A program made the translations under genes and the position numbers. From Enoplolaimus lenunculus (Eukaryota > Nematoda > Enoplea > Enoplida > Thoracostomopsidae), in the NCBI GenBank assembly GCA_030248215.1, contig JASANG010000627.1:248001-312000 (forward strand): a stretch of DNA of 64,000 bases, in the 5' to 3' direction. The stretch's first letter is position 1. Every line of letters begins with the position of its first letter. The notes under the pieces were generated by a model that did no database searches, had not been told where the DNA came from, and saw only the letters and a list, made by a program, of their open reading frames with translations. Below, one piece after another: positions 1 through 17,509 of the stretch.

Positions 1-2102
1 AACGGAACATTTAGAAATGTACAAAAAAGTTAAAAATCGGTTCCTGCCTGGCCCAGAACCGGAGGTAGATTTTTGGCTGCATCGTAAATTTTTGCACTGC
101 CGCTGTACACCCTGCCAGGTATATGCCAGTCAGAGCCAATGATAAATAATACAGTTAAAATGATGCTTAAATCGCAAATTTTAGCAGAAGGTTATATTAA
201 TGCTGTAATTCAAAATCTTCTTCGTATTTTTCAGTGGTCGTTTGTATGGTCAAAAACCCGTATATAATGAAAGTACGGTAGCGGTTTATTGAAATGTTGC
301 GAGAAGGGCTCTCTCCATACTGCTTATCTTACAATTTTATTTAGTCTAAATTTTTGAAAATTTTCCGTCAGTGTGTTAAAATGTTATTTATTTATTTATT
401 TATTTAAATAATTATTTATTTTGAACTTTAATTTGGTTAATTTAAGTGCTTTGAACTATGGAACTGACGTCTTGATTGTTATTTGTTTGTGTATTACAGC
501 GTTGTTTACGCTATTTCCGTTCAATCACTTTTTCAATTGCGTATTTTTCGGCGAGTTTCAGAATTGAGTTCTGTTGAACTATACTTCTCGGTTGAGGTTT
601 AATCGATAATGGTTTTAGTCTGAAATCTCTATTAATCAACTCAGAGAACGAGTTAGTTATTTCTGGATATTTCTGAGTTACTACATCGTGACATCATCTG
701 ATTATAAAATGACTCACGGGCTGTTTATTGATACCGATCTTTAAATTAAAGACACGAACCACATTAAAGTCCATTGTATATTTAATACGAACATAATTTT
801 TTTAAATACATTTTTATATTTCTTCTAAGCCTCGCTAAGAATATGTCAACGTAGGTACTAAAGCAACATTTCAAATTTTCTAAAAGTTTGAACGATTACC
901 ATATAAACTTGAAAAAAATACCTTCGTCACTGGCGCCCTACACGGCTAGTTCAGAGTGGCGTTGCAAAGAACTTATTTACATTGGTAGGGGCCGGCACCA
1001 AGTAAATAACTACAATTATTTAGGAATGAGACAAGGAGCTAATAATTTTTAATTGGGTAATCTCTTTACTCAACAGTAGTTATTAATGATTGGAGTGAGG
1101 GGAAACAACCTCACAGGACCCCTTTTCGGCACTTTCCACGGCCAGAATAAAAGCAGGGCTAAAGCGTAATTATCGATCAAAAATGCATGAGAAATTATAT
1201 ACCACTTTTATTGTGGTCTTTACTCAGCGTTGTTAGAGTTGCACATGACCATTGGTGTAATATGTCAAAATGGTTGTTCGTTCATTGCTGTGGGTGCCTG
1301 AAAAATCACTCGCATGCTTTCTGGACATTTCCTTTTATGCCTCTACTGGCTCTAGCACATTGTTTGGTTTTGAATAATTTAAATCACAAAGTATACTGGT
1401 ACGAGTTTAAGGCGTTGTACTTCAATAATTTATGAAAATGTCACAACGAGGTGAATCATATATTATATATATTCTACGTAAATAGAACCAGAAGGTTTCT
1501 ACAATACTGTTTAAAACGTAAAACGTTTAGTAAATTGAACAGTTTTATATATGGCGCGATATCGAGTATCCGATCATGACTCGCTAGCCAACTTTCCAGC
1601 TTCGCTGACGTCATCGGATGGCATATAGAATATCGAAATTTTTGACAACATTTTTTCAATATCGACGGCGGATGATGTAGGGACCTCAAAAATTTTTTTT
1701 TTAAAATTCAAATCTGAGTGAAATTTTTCACAGTACAGTCGTGGGAATTTAAAATATAAAAAATTATAAAAATAGAACCGGTTTAGAGCATACAGTGTCA
1801 CTCACCATCGTTTGTATCTTACAATAATGTTGCAGGCGGTTTATAAGCACCAATTTCAAAAACAAAGCACATGTTTATACTTATGATTTTTCATGCTTAA
1901 GACTGACGGCTATATGCGAGAGCAGACCTATATTCACGAAATAACAAAAGTAGAAATGGTTAAACGTACTCATTACAATTACTGTCTAAACTCACATATG
2001 CCGGAACTGTACCACAAAGACAAGCCAATATTTTTCCACGATTGTACTGAAATACGAAATATGATTTTGGTAAACTTGACTTTTTCGTTGTAGCACATAC
2101 AG
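1..2102. other. Gene-free AT-rich stretch
   Basis: I see no supportable gene here. Open frames are short, lack flanking splice sites that join them, and resemble nothing I recognise. A TTTA microsatellite lies at about 382-425. Positions 40-115 look like the decayed right end of a CAGGG-type small transposon (CCGG-rich, ending ACACCCTG). Confidence 0.6.
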
Positions 2103-2280
2103 GGCCCTGTATAGAACAGGGCCGAAACAGTAGTATAAGCATATTCGTAAGCCTAGGCGTTTGGATGAGCCTATTCCTAAGCCTAAGCTCAAGCCTAAGC
2201 AAAAAAATTAGTCCAACGCTTAAACTGACTCTATTGTAGCCCCTCCGGAAAACGATCCGGCCCTGTTCTATACTTGGGCC
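2103..2280. mobile_element. GGCCC-ended MITE with GCCTAA-like hexamers
   Basis: This 178-bp non-autonomous element is flanked by a perfect 8-bp duplication, ACATACAG (2095-2102 and 2281-2288). The ends are inverted copies of GGCCC...TATAGAACAGGGCCG. The interior holds repeated, imperfect CCTAAGC units, the complement of nematode telomere-like TTAGGC. It has no coding capacity. The same family recurs at 2946, 7005, 7085 and 19632. Confidence 0.8.
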
Positions 2281-2945
2281 ACATACAGTTTGTGAAGTTG
2301 AACTTTTTCAATGTTGACAGCAATTTCAGCAGTTCCGTTCGATTTCTTTACTACTGTGTCCCTATATGAAAATGATATCTTGTAGGGCTATTAAATGAAA
2401 ACGAGTAATAGAAACTGTTTATTTGGTTGAATAACGAGTTTCTGGACTTGAAACGTTTTCGCATTTTTTAAATTCAAATTATTTAAATTTCAAATGCGTC
2501 AAACTCAGCTCATTGTGACATGTAATAAAAATTAAAACGAAGGAATAAAATATTGACCCCGTGGTATTTACTTTTAAATTCGGCGATCAAATATTTACGT
2601 ATTCTAAAATTCACCGGCGAATTGCACCACGTATAGCGAAGATTTTCTTGTATAGCAGAATTTACATTTTATGATCTTCTAAAAATTGCATCATTTAAAA
2701 AATAAATCCGAAACAAGCACCAAGCAATGTCTGAGCCTGTGTTCACCGGTGAATTCAGAAATTCTGACCGGGAACAGTGCAATATACAAGCGAGCGACAA
2801 GCCAAACGTATTTTAGTGTTTTAAAAATCTTAATAGAAAACTTCGATTTTCACATACCTGTCCGTAGGCGTAGACCGGTTAGCTACGTTTTGTGGAGTAT
2901 AACTTCTGCAAGTTGTTTTTCTAAATTTTATTTTTTCAAAGCGTT

Positions 2946-3107
2946 GGCCCATGTAAAGATCAGGGGCGGAACGTTTTTTGCTTGGCTTATGCTTAAGCTT
3001 AGTTTGAGTCTTAGGAATATGCTCATTTTTACGTTTAGGCTTAGGCTTAGGCTTAGGCATAGGGATATGCTTATAATACTGTTCCACCCCTGTTCTTTAC
3101 GTTGGCC
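2946..3107. mobile_element. GGCCC-ended MITE with TTAGGC repeats
   Basis: This 162-bp element has GGCCCATGTAAAGATCAGGG at its left end and the inverted form at its right end. The 8-bp flanks AAAGCGTT and AAAGTGTT agree at 7 of 8 positions. Its core holds about four consecutive TTAGGC units (about 3032-3056), the nematode telomere hexamer, among degenerate versions. It lies just upstream of the secreted-protein gene. Confidence 0.8.
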
Positions 3108-3214
3108 AAAGTGTTCCCTAAGCAGCACCTGAACTTTTTACAGAAACATGTTTTCCAATGAAATAAAGAAATATTTGCCAAAATAAACATCATTATTTAT
3201 ATTCGTTGATATTA

Positions 3215-6200
3215 ATGGCTCTTATTGGTTTTCTTCCGGTTTTCCTTGCAGCACAATTGTTTTCCATTGAATTTCTACGTGCAGCATGTTCAAAAATTGA
3301 AATCACAACAATCGCAACTAATGACTCGATCGTTGTGTCAGGCAAAGGTAACACAGAGCCGTTGGCAATTGTAACGATGACAGCTAAAAATATGCTCAAT
3401 GGCGATAAGAAACAACGCATGTATGAAGGTAAACATACAATTATTGATATTCAACAAAGTTTTGAACAGAACTTATAAAATTCAGATTCAAAATGATTAC
3501 AATGTCGAAACTTTGTTTAAAAAAACAAGCTCGACACTTTAAACATCTATCCAGGAGCGTAGGCACTTCACCTTGCTGGGGGGAGGCAAAAAATTTTCAC
3601 GAGGCACATATACAAGTACTTTCATTGACTTATACAAGCAAAATTAAAAATTTTCTAGGGGGCCAAAATTTTCTCGTGTAGAGGGGGGTTGAGACTCCTC
3701 TGGCAACCACATTGGCTACCGACCCGCATCCATCTCTAATGCGCGCACAGAAAGATGGCAATGGTTGACATTATGTTTTAAGCAGATCGACACTGTGTGT
3801 CTAAGCTCAATAAACTATGCAGCGCGAAACAGTTTGAAATTCAAATGGACGTTAAAGATAAATTCCGTTTGAACGCCAAAGTGGAACTAAAATTTGAACT
3901 TTTCAAATCGTAATGCTGAAGGCAGTTATTTTGTTAGCTTTTTTATTTTAAGCAACAATTTAATTAAGTTTACTTTTCGGTTTTAACTGAATGGATTTGC
4001 TTGAAAAGTTGAGTGAAAACATATAAATGAGCTAATTACTAGCGTTGCTTTCCTTACCATATCAACAACAGCACCTAACAACCCAGTGTTCCGACTGATC
4101 GACTACAGCTTTGGCTGCCCGTTGAAGCATTACTCGAAGTTTTCCAGAGTGTCGGCCACATCAAACACAAACTTTGAGACGTGTGAGCGAACATTGGGCT
4201 TGTTTATTTTCAACATCGGTTATCGTTTGCATACGTTTGGCCTTCAGTCAAATGAATAAGCTTATGCGCACCATAGTATGAATTTCTGCAAGCAACTACA
4301 TTTCCGGGGTGCAGCAGCTGGTCTAAAAACAAGAGGGGAGGACATAAAGCTGGAAAGACAAACATAATTTTAATAATTTGTAAGGTACGAACCTTATTAT
4401 TGCATCGGAAAAATTTCCATTCTTTATAATGCAAACTTTATATATACTTAAAAATGAAAGGGGCCGGCACCCCTGTCCCCTCGCTGCTGCGTAACTGCTA
4501 AACGTCTTAGACTAATTTTCCCCGAATGTTGCAAGAAACCAACGTAAAGTAACGCTAACTGTATTTTATTTTAGGATTTCCTGGAACATACGTTATCAAA
4601 GGAGTCGAACCTGCATCGTGGTATTCAGTTGAACTGAAAGTACAAATGGGCCAACACGTTGATCTCGCTCAGAAAGCGGTGTTGACCAAAAATGCAGATT
4701 TAACGCTTCAGACGTCCGAAGAAATGATTTCTAAATTGGTATGTAAAATAGAAGTTATTAAAAATTTAATTTGAATCAATACAATGGACCAATCACCAAT
4801 TTGTTTTTGTTCTATTTTAAATTTTAAAGCGAAGCAGTGAACAGAATTTCCAATTTGTCAAAAGTTCACGCAAAGCGATCGCTATTTTGCAATCGAAACT
4901 GTGCAAATCTGTTTGTCGATTGTGTTTTCAATTTGTCACATAATTGCTAAAATTTCAATATTGTATCTATGCTAAATACCTATAAACTGATTGATTTAGA
5001 TGCCGATTTTTTGCCGTAGCCGGAACCGGCTATACGGTCGCACCCTGATATATACGCCGTGTCTGAAATTTTGTTTTAGGTCGATTGGTCTTTTACCCAA
5101 CGAGACGATGTGTTTCAAGTAAACCTTGAATCGCTTGTTAAAGATTCGATGGACGTTATTTTAGCGCTTGACGTTTACTGTTCGGATAAAATGCGTCATA
5201 AAACAGTCAAGTTAACAAAACAAGCTTATAAAGTGTTGTTGTTATTTGGAAAGAAGTAAGTTGTTACAACAAAAGACAATAATATAAAACATGATAAATG
5301 GATGGTGCGGTAGCCAGTGGGATTAGGAAGAACGAGCGTTTCCTATGTGATTAATGTCCAGGTGGTTAATGTGAGAGTTCACGGTAAATTGAGGCAGAGT
5401 GAAAAATGTTTTTGAAAAATGTTTTGTCTTATGTTGATTCGACGTTAAACGCGAAAAACTGCTGTATAAATAGCAGATACAGATCTGTAGCCAGCTCACC
5501 TTGCTAGGGGGGCTAAAACTTTTTAAGAGGGGCATTCAAGGTTTTCAATGAGTTACATATAAGTAGGGTTGAAAATTTTCTAGGGCGAGCTAAAATTTTT
5601 CCAGAGGGGTCCGAGCCCCCCTCTGCCGCCCTTGGCTACTGATCCGGCAGTATATTGACAAATTTTGAACGACATACGACAGCTTACAAAAAACTGTTCT
5701 CATGTAGTAATTGCCTGCAAGTACCATAAACGACAATGAATTTGGCAACGTATACAGCTGCAAGAGAGAGTTCATTTTAATACATACTGTGGTGATCCGA
5801 ATAAGAGAAACGAAATAAGAGTCAGGAATGTCTATTTTGGGTCTGAATCAATATACGAGTCTATACCTAATTAGAGTCTGTACTTAAGTAGAGTCCCAAG
5901 CTATTAATTTACTCCATAAACGCCCGTTACCCTAATTAGATCCTGTAAATGCTTAATTGACCTAATTAAGTTCAGTACAACATTTGATTCATTACTCAAA
6001 GTATAATGTTAGCTGTATTCGTAGCAGCACACTCAAGTTGTAAAAGGAAATTTCTCAATTGATGAACTTATACCGTTGAAAATTGATGGCATAAGAAGCT
6101 AAATGTGCGGACGGAATAACTAACGCTAGATTGAAAATCAAATAACAGTCCGGATCTGAGTAGCAAGGGGGTGTATCCTCTGCAGAAGAGAGATAAATAT

Positions 6201-6673
6201 CGGTCACCCACGTATTCGGTTCACTACAGTATTTTATAAATATAGCACACCCAAAAAATAACCATTAACAAAATTAAAAACAGTTTAATACAGTTGCTTT
6301 TTTCAGCGACGCATCAGCAGCCAAAGCGTCAAACTCAACAAACGACAACGAATTTGACGAATTTGGCAACGAATTTGAACAGCGGCAGCTGGCGTCTGCC
6401 GGAACCGGAAACGAACAACCTCCTTTCACATGTACCGGAATGGACTATACAGTATGGCTAAGACGCGGCGGAGCTAATTACAAAGCGATGACCGGTGAGA
6501 TTGATACTGAAAATAGCGTCGAAGAAGACTTTAGCAGCGTTTTCCAAGATATTGCAACCGCGTTCAACAGCCAGAACGGCAACAATGGTGACAAAATGCT
6601 GAAATCTAATTTAGTTTTTCATGGTGCAATATTGTTATTTGTATACATTTCATTTAATTTTGTTTCATTTTAA
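3215..6673 (+). CDS. Secreted, probably GPI-anchored protein of unknown function (4 exons)
   Basis: Exons are 3215-3428, 4575-4738, 5080-5255 and 6307-6673. Phases 1/0/2 join cleanly and total 921 nt, or 306 aa. Donors are GTAAAC, GTATGT and GTAAGT; acceptors are TTTTAG, TTTTAG and TTTCAG. Residues 1 to about 25 form a signal peptide (MALIGFLPVFLAAQLFSIEF...). The last about 20 residues are hydrophobic after a short polar and basic stretch, as in a GPI-anchor signal; a C-terminal membrane anchor is the alternative. Residues of about 30-130 look beta-rich and include a GTYVIKGVEPASWYSVEL segment that recalls a fibronectin-III strand pair, but this is weak. A low-complexity Asn/Glu/Phe linker follows in exon 4. 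The start is the ATG at 3215, which directly precedes the hydrophobic leader. Intron 2 holds the end of a CAGGG-type small transposon (about 5005-5052). I do not recognise the family. Confidence 0.72.
3552..3726. mobile_element. Small repeat, TAGCC-ended family
   Basis: This element of about 175 bp is related to the copy at 5482-5644. Both start with a GTAGGC/GTAGCC end followed by a TTCACCTTGCT or CTCACCTTGCT stretch. Both contain G-runs, AAAATTTTC and TTTTCTAGGG blocks, and end with GGCTAC. The flanks CATCTATC and CATCCATC may be a target duplication. It lies in intron 1 of the secreted-protein gene. Confidence 0.5.
5482..5644. mobile_element. Small repeat, TAGCC-ended family
   Basis: Second copy of the family at 3552-3726, in intron 3 of the secreted-protein gene. 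Short inverted ends GATCTGTAGCCA and TGGCTACTGATC are visible. There is no coding capacity. Confidence 0.5.
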
Positions 6674-7004
6674 AAAAGTACATTGTTTTGTTTTTGGGTT
6701 TGCTTTTTGTTCATTTTTTACAACACTGACAGATAGCTTAGACAAGCATAGCGCTAACGAAGTGTTCAAAAAATATTTAGAAAGTTTGTTCACTTTGTGA
6801 CCTGAAATATATAAGTTGTATGACTGTAGTCAATAATGTTTGAAACATTTTTAGTTTATAACCCTTGAACTTTCTAAACGAGTTGAACCAAAAATCGTAT
6901 ATATAATTAATAGACTTAATGTTAATTTGAGTAAGTAAATGTTCCTGGAGCAAACGAAACTTCATGGTACACGTGAATTTTAGGCAATTACTGTAGAAAT
7001 TCTG

Positions 7005-7311
7005 CGCTCATGTAATGATAGGGGCAGAACGTTGTTCTATGGACTGCAATACACTTGAGCAAACTTATAAGCTTTAAAATAATTGGCCAATGTAAAAACA
7101 GCGGTAGAACAGTATTATAAGCATATTCCTAAGCCTAAGCTAAGCAAAAAATTAGTCTCAAGCTAAAGCTTACTCTTTTCTGGTCCCACAGAAATACGTT
7201 TTGCCCCCGATCTTTACATGGGCCAAATAATTTTTTGCTCAGACTTTAGGCTTAGAATTAGGCTTTGGAATATGCTTATAGTACTATTAAGTCCTGTTGT
7301 GTATATTGGCC
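7005..7311. mobile_element. GGCC-ended MITE interrupted by a second copy
   Basis: This is an outer copy of the GGCC/TTAGGC-like family. Its flanks AAATTCTG and ATATTCTG agree at 7 of 8 positions. It is split by a younger copy at 7085-7224. The right part keeps TTAGGCTTAGAATTAGGCTT-type hexamers. Confidence 0.7.
7085..7224. mobile_element. Nested copy of the GGCC-ended MITE
   Basis: This 140-bp copy is inserted in a relative. The 8-bp duplication AAATAATT is perfect (7077-7084 and 7225-7232). The ends are GGCCAATGTAAA and its inverse TTTACATGGGCC. It contains CCTAAGCCTAAGC. Nesting of one copy in another shows that the family moved at least twice. Confidence 0.78.
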
Positions 7312-8543
7312 ATATTCTGTAACACTTGATAATTTAAATACATGCGAAAAATTTATGTACAAAACATTAAACCATTTGAATTTGTTGTTCTGTTTGTTCT
7401 GTAATTTTGTTGTTCCAAACGAGAAAATTGTTTTTTTTCACAAATTTAATCTCGTATTGCAAACATTTCAGTTTTTATTTAGCAACTGATTTTACCGGGA
7501 AGGTGGTACCTAAAACAAGAGTATATATTTGTGGACTAAAAGGCAAATATTCGACTAAATTTGTTGAACTGAACCAATAGCAGGGCAATTTTTGGTGCAT
7601 AGAAACTTGGCTGGTGCTTTCGGTCAAATTTTTACATGAATATATATACAAAACACACGACGGGCAAAACTTTATTGAATTTATTGATAGAAAAATTTTA
7701 TCTTTACAGTAACTATAAATATGTTTAGAAGGAAGTTTAGCTTGTTTTGCAAAACTAAATCAGGAAAACAGATTCCATAGCAGTCTTAGAGCGAACCGAT
7801 TATATTTTGATTTTAAAATTTTTTCAATGTTTCGCGTTCTTCTAAACTAAATGTCCCTGATTATAGTTAAACGTAAAACTAGAAATTAGATCGGCCCGGC
7901 AGTTATAAATTGTAATTCTGCGAGTGTTGATACAGGTTTTATGTCTTGTTTGGACGGCAAAGTGCCGTTATTATAGTTGCTCTTCTTCGTATATTATCTA
8001 ATATTCTACTTTAATGTATCAGAATGGTTACATTTTGTCTGTCAGTTGAAAATTAATAACTGAAACCAAAAGTCAATAATCGCTATTTAACAAGTGTGTG
8101 CAACTGGGCACATTCTGTGTATAAAACGATGTAACCGGCACGCGTTGCGTTTTTGCCTTATTCCCTTTAGTTAGAGGGGAGTACAACCGTGCAACCATGT
8201 CACTTGCATGGGGCTTCAAACATACTCCTGCTATAGTTTAATTTAGGAGTATTCATGTGATAGCGACTTTCCTCTAAACAAGGGGGGTCTATCAAAAACG
8301 CAACACCCGGTGGTACGTTTTGCACCATGCAGAACCCCAAGTGTTGCACACTCTTGTATCATGCCCTCTTGCGGAAACGGATACTAAGCAAAATTAATAA
8401 ATTCAATGGTTAGGTACATAGTGATTGACTATTAATTTTAAATTATGGATGAAGGAAAAATTTCAATTTTACGAATTTCATCATGGATGTACTTCGAGAT
8501 CATTAGTAATTCTGGTGTCCTTGTTTTTAGTTCGACCAATTGT
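7312..8543. other. Intergenic, nothing recognised
   Basis: AT-rich DNA separates the 3' end of the secreted-protein gene (and the MITE nest) from the convergent 3' end of the collagen gene. No gene or RNA is supportable. The Gly/Pro-rich open frame read on + from 8425 is the antisense shadow of the collagen last exon. Confidence 0.5.
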
Positions 8544-13500
<4,957 letters not shown>

Positions 13501-15790
13501 TATGGATGAAAAGATTTATAAAAAATAGATGCAAACTGAAATTTAAATATTTGTACAGAAGCAACCATCTAAGAAACTACTTTTAGTTGAATTTTATGCA
13601 AGTAGAATATGCGCTAATAATTGGTTAGCAAATAATTGAATTAAGCTGTGATATGCACAAGAGCAGGCAGGATTTTATGTTTGAACAGCACCCACTCATA
13701 TAGAAGTGTTTGCTGACGAGCTTAAAGGGCTCTAGAGTCCATCAGGTTACATACACTAAAGCCTGAAAAAGTACCCGTTGTCTCCCTCAGCAGAAATTTT
13801 AAGACAATATATATCTACTATCCTACTCCTTTGCATATACCCCTGATTCTTTGCTAATATGACCAACAGTTTCAAAAATATCTGAAGATAAGCACGGTTT
13901 AAAAGCGAAACAGCGCTTAAAGTTTTAAATGCGTTTTGAATTTTAGGAAATGTACCTTAGAAAATTGTTCTTCTTGCTCAAATTTAACAGTCAATATGCG
14001 GTGAACAAATTTTCGTTAAAGGTGAGCAAGAAGAATGGTTTCTGCATAAACCACATTTGTTATACGTCTATTTGAAATATAGATTTTCAAAAACTTTTAC
14101 ATTTTAATACAAAATTTTCAAATTTTTAATTAATAACACAGCTAGAAAAGTACAGTATACCTATTGCGGATTTTCGAATTAGGAAATATTAAAACTAACT
14201 TTACCGCATTCTGTTCGTTAACCGTTAATATATTAAGCCTAAAAGTAAATTTTAAACAGTAACACCGTTCATTAATTATATATCAAAAGCTAACATTAAT
14301 ATTTATATTTTGCCAAAAATATACTCAAATATTAATAACGAAAACTAAACGTTTGTTCTTTTTAAAGATGCAGAACTTTTATGCGAACATGAAAAGTGAA
14401 ATTTTTCGACTTAATTACAATTTCTTATAAGTCTGCTGATAAAACTGATAACGGTAAGTAGGTTGGTTAAAGTAAAAATTATTAACAGTATGGCTGGCTA
14501 CATGGCTAAAATGGTTAACAAAACAAACTACCTATGCTTAGTATCATATTTTGATAAGTGCTTAAATATTTCTTGTAAAAACGTATTATTAACTATACTT
14601 AAATATCTTTTCAGTGTGTTTTGGTTTCACATGAGCGAGCATCAAAGATACGAACGCGAGATAAGAATCAAACGTAAAAATTTTGGTATAAAATTTTTTT
14701 CGCGTCGTTTTGCTTAAAATATGGCAAGTTGAAGGTAGCTTAGTTTGGCTTGTGACGAAAAAAATTTATTTTAATATGTAACGTATTTTGACACTAAACT
14801 ACTAAAAATTTTATCAAAAATGATGCGATTTAGAGTTGTACAGCATAATCAATTTTGATTTTTTTCAAAAAACTCTACAAGACTGATAAATGACTAACGA
14901 TGCAAGATTTCTTGTATCTTTTATGCAAAAGATTGCATTAATATTAATTTAGCAAAAATATCTGTGAGCAATTGTAAACCCTGTGTTTTGTTCACTATAT
15001 ATCTGATGTGCAGTCCGTTTTTGATGTCGACAATAGCGGATCCATGATTTTTCAGTGACCAGAGAAGTTTTCTGTTTTTCTTTTACATTTTACACTTTTT
15101 CAAAGTATATACAATCGTACGTATCCTCGCAATATATTATACAGTTTAAGCTAACAAAATATGCGGTAAGTTTCTGACGAACAATTTGAATAGCAAAATT
15201 TGCAGCATGAATAGTGAAACGAGATCCATCTTCGTCCCATGAGACCTGCCTCACCCTCGTATAGCGAGTTATATCGACCTGATGGCATAGTTCAATCTCG
15301 GGATTGATACAAGTTTGGGACTTTTGCAGTTCTGTAATCCAGAAAATGGTGTGCTAATTAAATATCGCTAAGTAAGCTGCAATTAACCTGAAAATACATC
15401 GCAAAGCGTTCAATACTTCAAAATACTTTGCATAATCAAAACGTCTCACGTTTATAGCAATTTGAACAACATACGCAAACGCACGTTTGAATGAAATCAT
15501 GCATAAATCATCAGTAAAATTGCGATCTTTATCACTAGAATCCGCAATTTATTTTCAATGCTGTTTACAAAAAGGAAGTGACTTCTGTTGAACAACAAAA
15601 CATACTTTAAATGTCCTGATAAAATTTTTCACTTTATAAATATTGGCATAAATTTACGTCCTCCAGGAGTAATTATGTATAAACGAGAACTAACCGCTAT
15701 AGAGCAGGTAATTAAAACACTTTAAGCTCATACACATGTATATACATACATATATGTATGTATGTATATACATATCTGTATATGTTAGTT

Positions 15791-16550
15791 CAGGGTTGGA
15801 ACTGGCCCGGTTTTTTAGGGTCCAGGCACGGCCCGGGCCCATTACAGTCGGCCCGGGCCCTACCTGCTTAGGCCCGGGCCTGCAAATTTTATATAGGTTT
15901 AGCGCAGAAAACTAGACATAAAACAAATCATATAAACAACACTATTTTTCATATTTCACCAAATATTGTTTAAAGCAGCTTCCTTCAGAGATACAACAGC
16001 TCCAACGACAGATGGATGCAAAATACTGCCAGTCCCGGTTACTACGTGCCGTTCAGATTCGTCGGTAATAGCTTGAATACCAAGCACGCGTTTAGTGAGC
16101 TTGAATAACAATAGAAGTAGCACTGTGTTTTCACACCAGTTATTAGCGAATTTCTTGAAGTAGCAGCAGAAACGTCCGAATTTCCAGATTCTAGATAATC
16201 AACAAGCTCGCTTGTTAGTACAGTGGACTACAAAACGTCTTACAGCCGTATAATTGGAAAGTTTGCAATTTAGAAACCCCAGAAACTCTCAGAAATTTTT
16301 GCAGAATGTAACCCTACTTTTCACAACCCATGCTACGCCGTGACCACAGTATTTATAAAAATTCAAAGGAATTGGGGTTCAAAAATATGTATCTCAATAT
16401 TATTAGTATATCGAACGAGCTGTCTATTTCATGGGCTCAAAACAGGTCATGCACTGCTCTGGTTTATTTCGGCTTGCGGGCCCAAAATTTGGGCGCAAGC
16501 CCGGGCCTGGCTGGATGCGCGGCCCCTGGCCTTGACCGGTACCAACCCTG
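15791..16550. mobile_element. hAT-like non-autonomous element with GGGCCC-type subterminal repeats
   Basis: The ends are CAGGGTTGGAACTGG and the inverse GGTACCAACCCTG. They are flanked by a perfect 8-bp duplication, TGTTAGTT (15783-15790 and 16551-16558). Both subterminal regions carry repeated GGCCCGGGCC motifs. The 760 bp show no intact reading frame; I could not find a convincing transposase remnant. Eight-base duplications with CAGGG ends are known of hAT elements. Confidence 0.82.
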
Positions 16551-17509
16551 TGTTAGTTGTCAAAACCTCTGAAAAAATGGCCTTAAAATTTTCCACCAGC
16601 AGGTGTAAAGACGAGGTACAAACAACGAAAGATTGGCTGCGTGACTGTCCTGCTATGACAAAAGTTCGAACGTAAAGATTGCGTATACCGACACCTGACC
16701 TCTCGTGTTTTTGGTCTAACCTGAAAAGGTGTGGTGGCGCTGGCGTAGTTCACTTTGTAAGAAGAGACGCGCTTTTCAAGAGTCTGTTTCATCCAATCAC
16801 TTCGCAGCGCAGCAGCATCACAGTTAACTGTGCAACGAAATTTTTATATTTTTTCCAAAGTGTTATCGTGTCACAACATTAATATCACACAGTAATCAAA
16901 TGAAAATGCCAGAAACCAAAACATTTTAAGCATAAATGTATGTAAAAAATTGGAAAACGTTTCATTCTTTTTCAGAAATGTGAATATTAGCACGGCCTTT
17001 TCAAACGTGCAAATTTATTCCTAAAGAGCAGTGTTGACACCGAACACAATCTTATAAAAAATGGGCAACATTGTCTGCGCTGATTTCACAAACCAACTGT
17101 TGGTACACGAATGAAAAAAGAACCATACTTGAACATGTTACTTTTAGTAATTTAGTATATGTCGCATTTGAGACTCCATTTATATCCAGTGTTGAGAAAC
17201 GGTTTCGCCAGATATAAAATCAAACCAATCGCCAGCCAACATAGCCGGTAAAAATAAAAACGATGAACAAAAATTTAATTGAGAAAACAAATATTTCCAG
17301 ACATGTTTTTGCTGCTCACATAGAGATTTGATTGATTTCACTTGCTGTCGGTTTTTTGCAGAACATCAAGATGGTTTTCAAAGAGTTAACGCCAACGCTC
17401 ACTTGGATACAAGTGCAAAAAGTAGTGAGATAAAGCAGTCCGGTTTATGCTCGAAATGGTTTTTACATGAAAACTTACACAAAGGTCGTACATATGTCGA
17501 GCACCAAAC

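Noticed and set aside
3032-3056. A telomere or chromosome end from TTAGGC units
   Set aside because: Only about four units, inside a bounded 162-bp transposon with a near-perfect target duplication.
14463-14717. 84-codon + strand frame
   Set aside because: AT-rich, Lys/Asn/Ile-heavy, no splice context, no recognisable domain.
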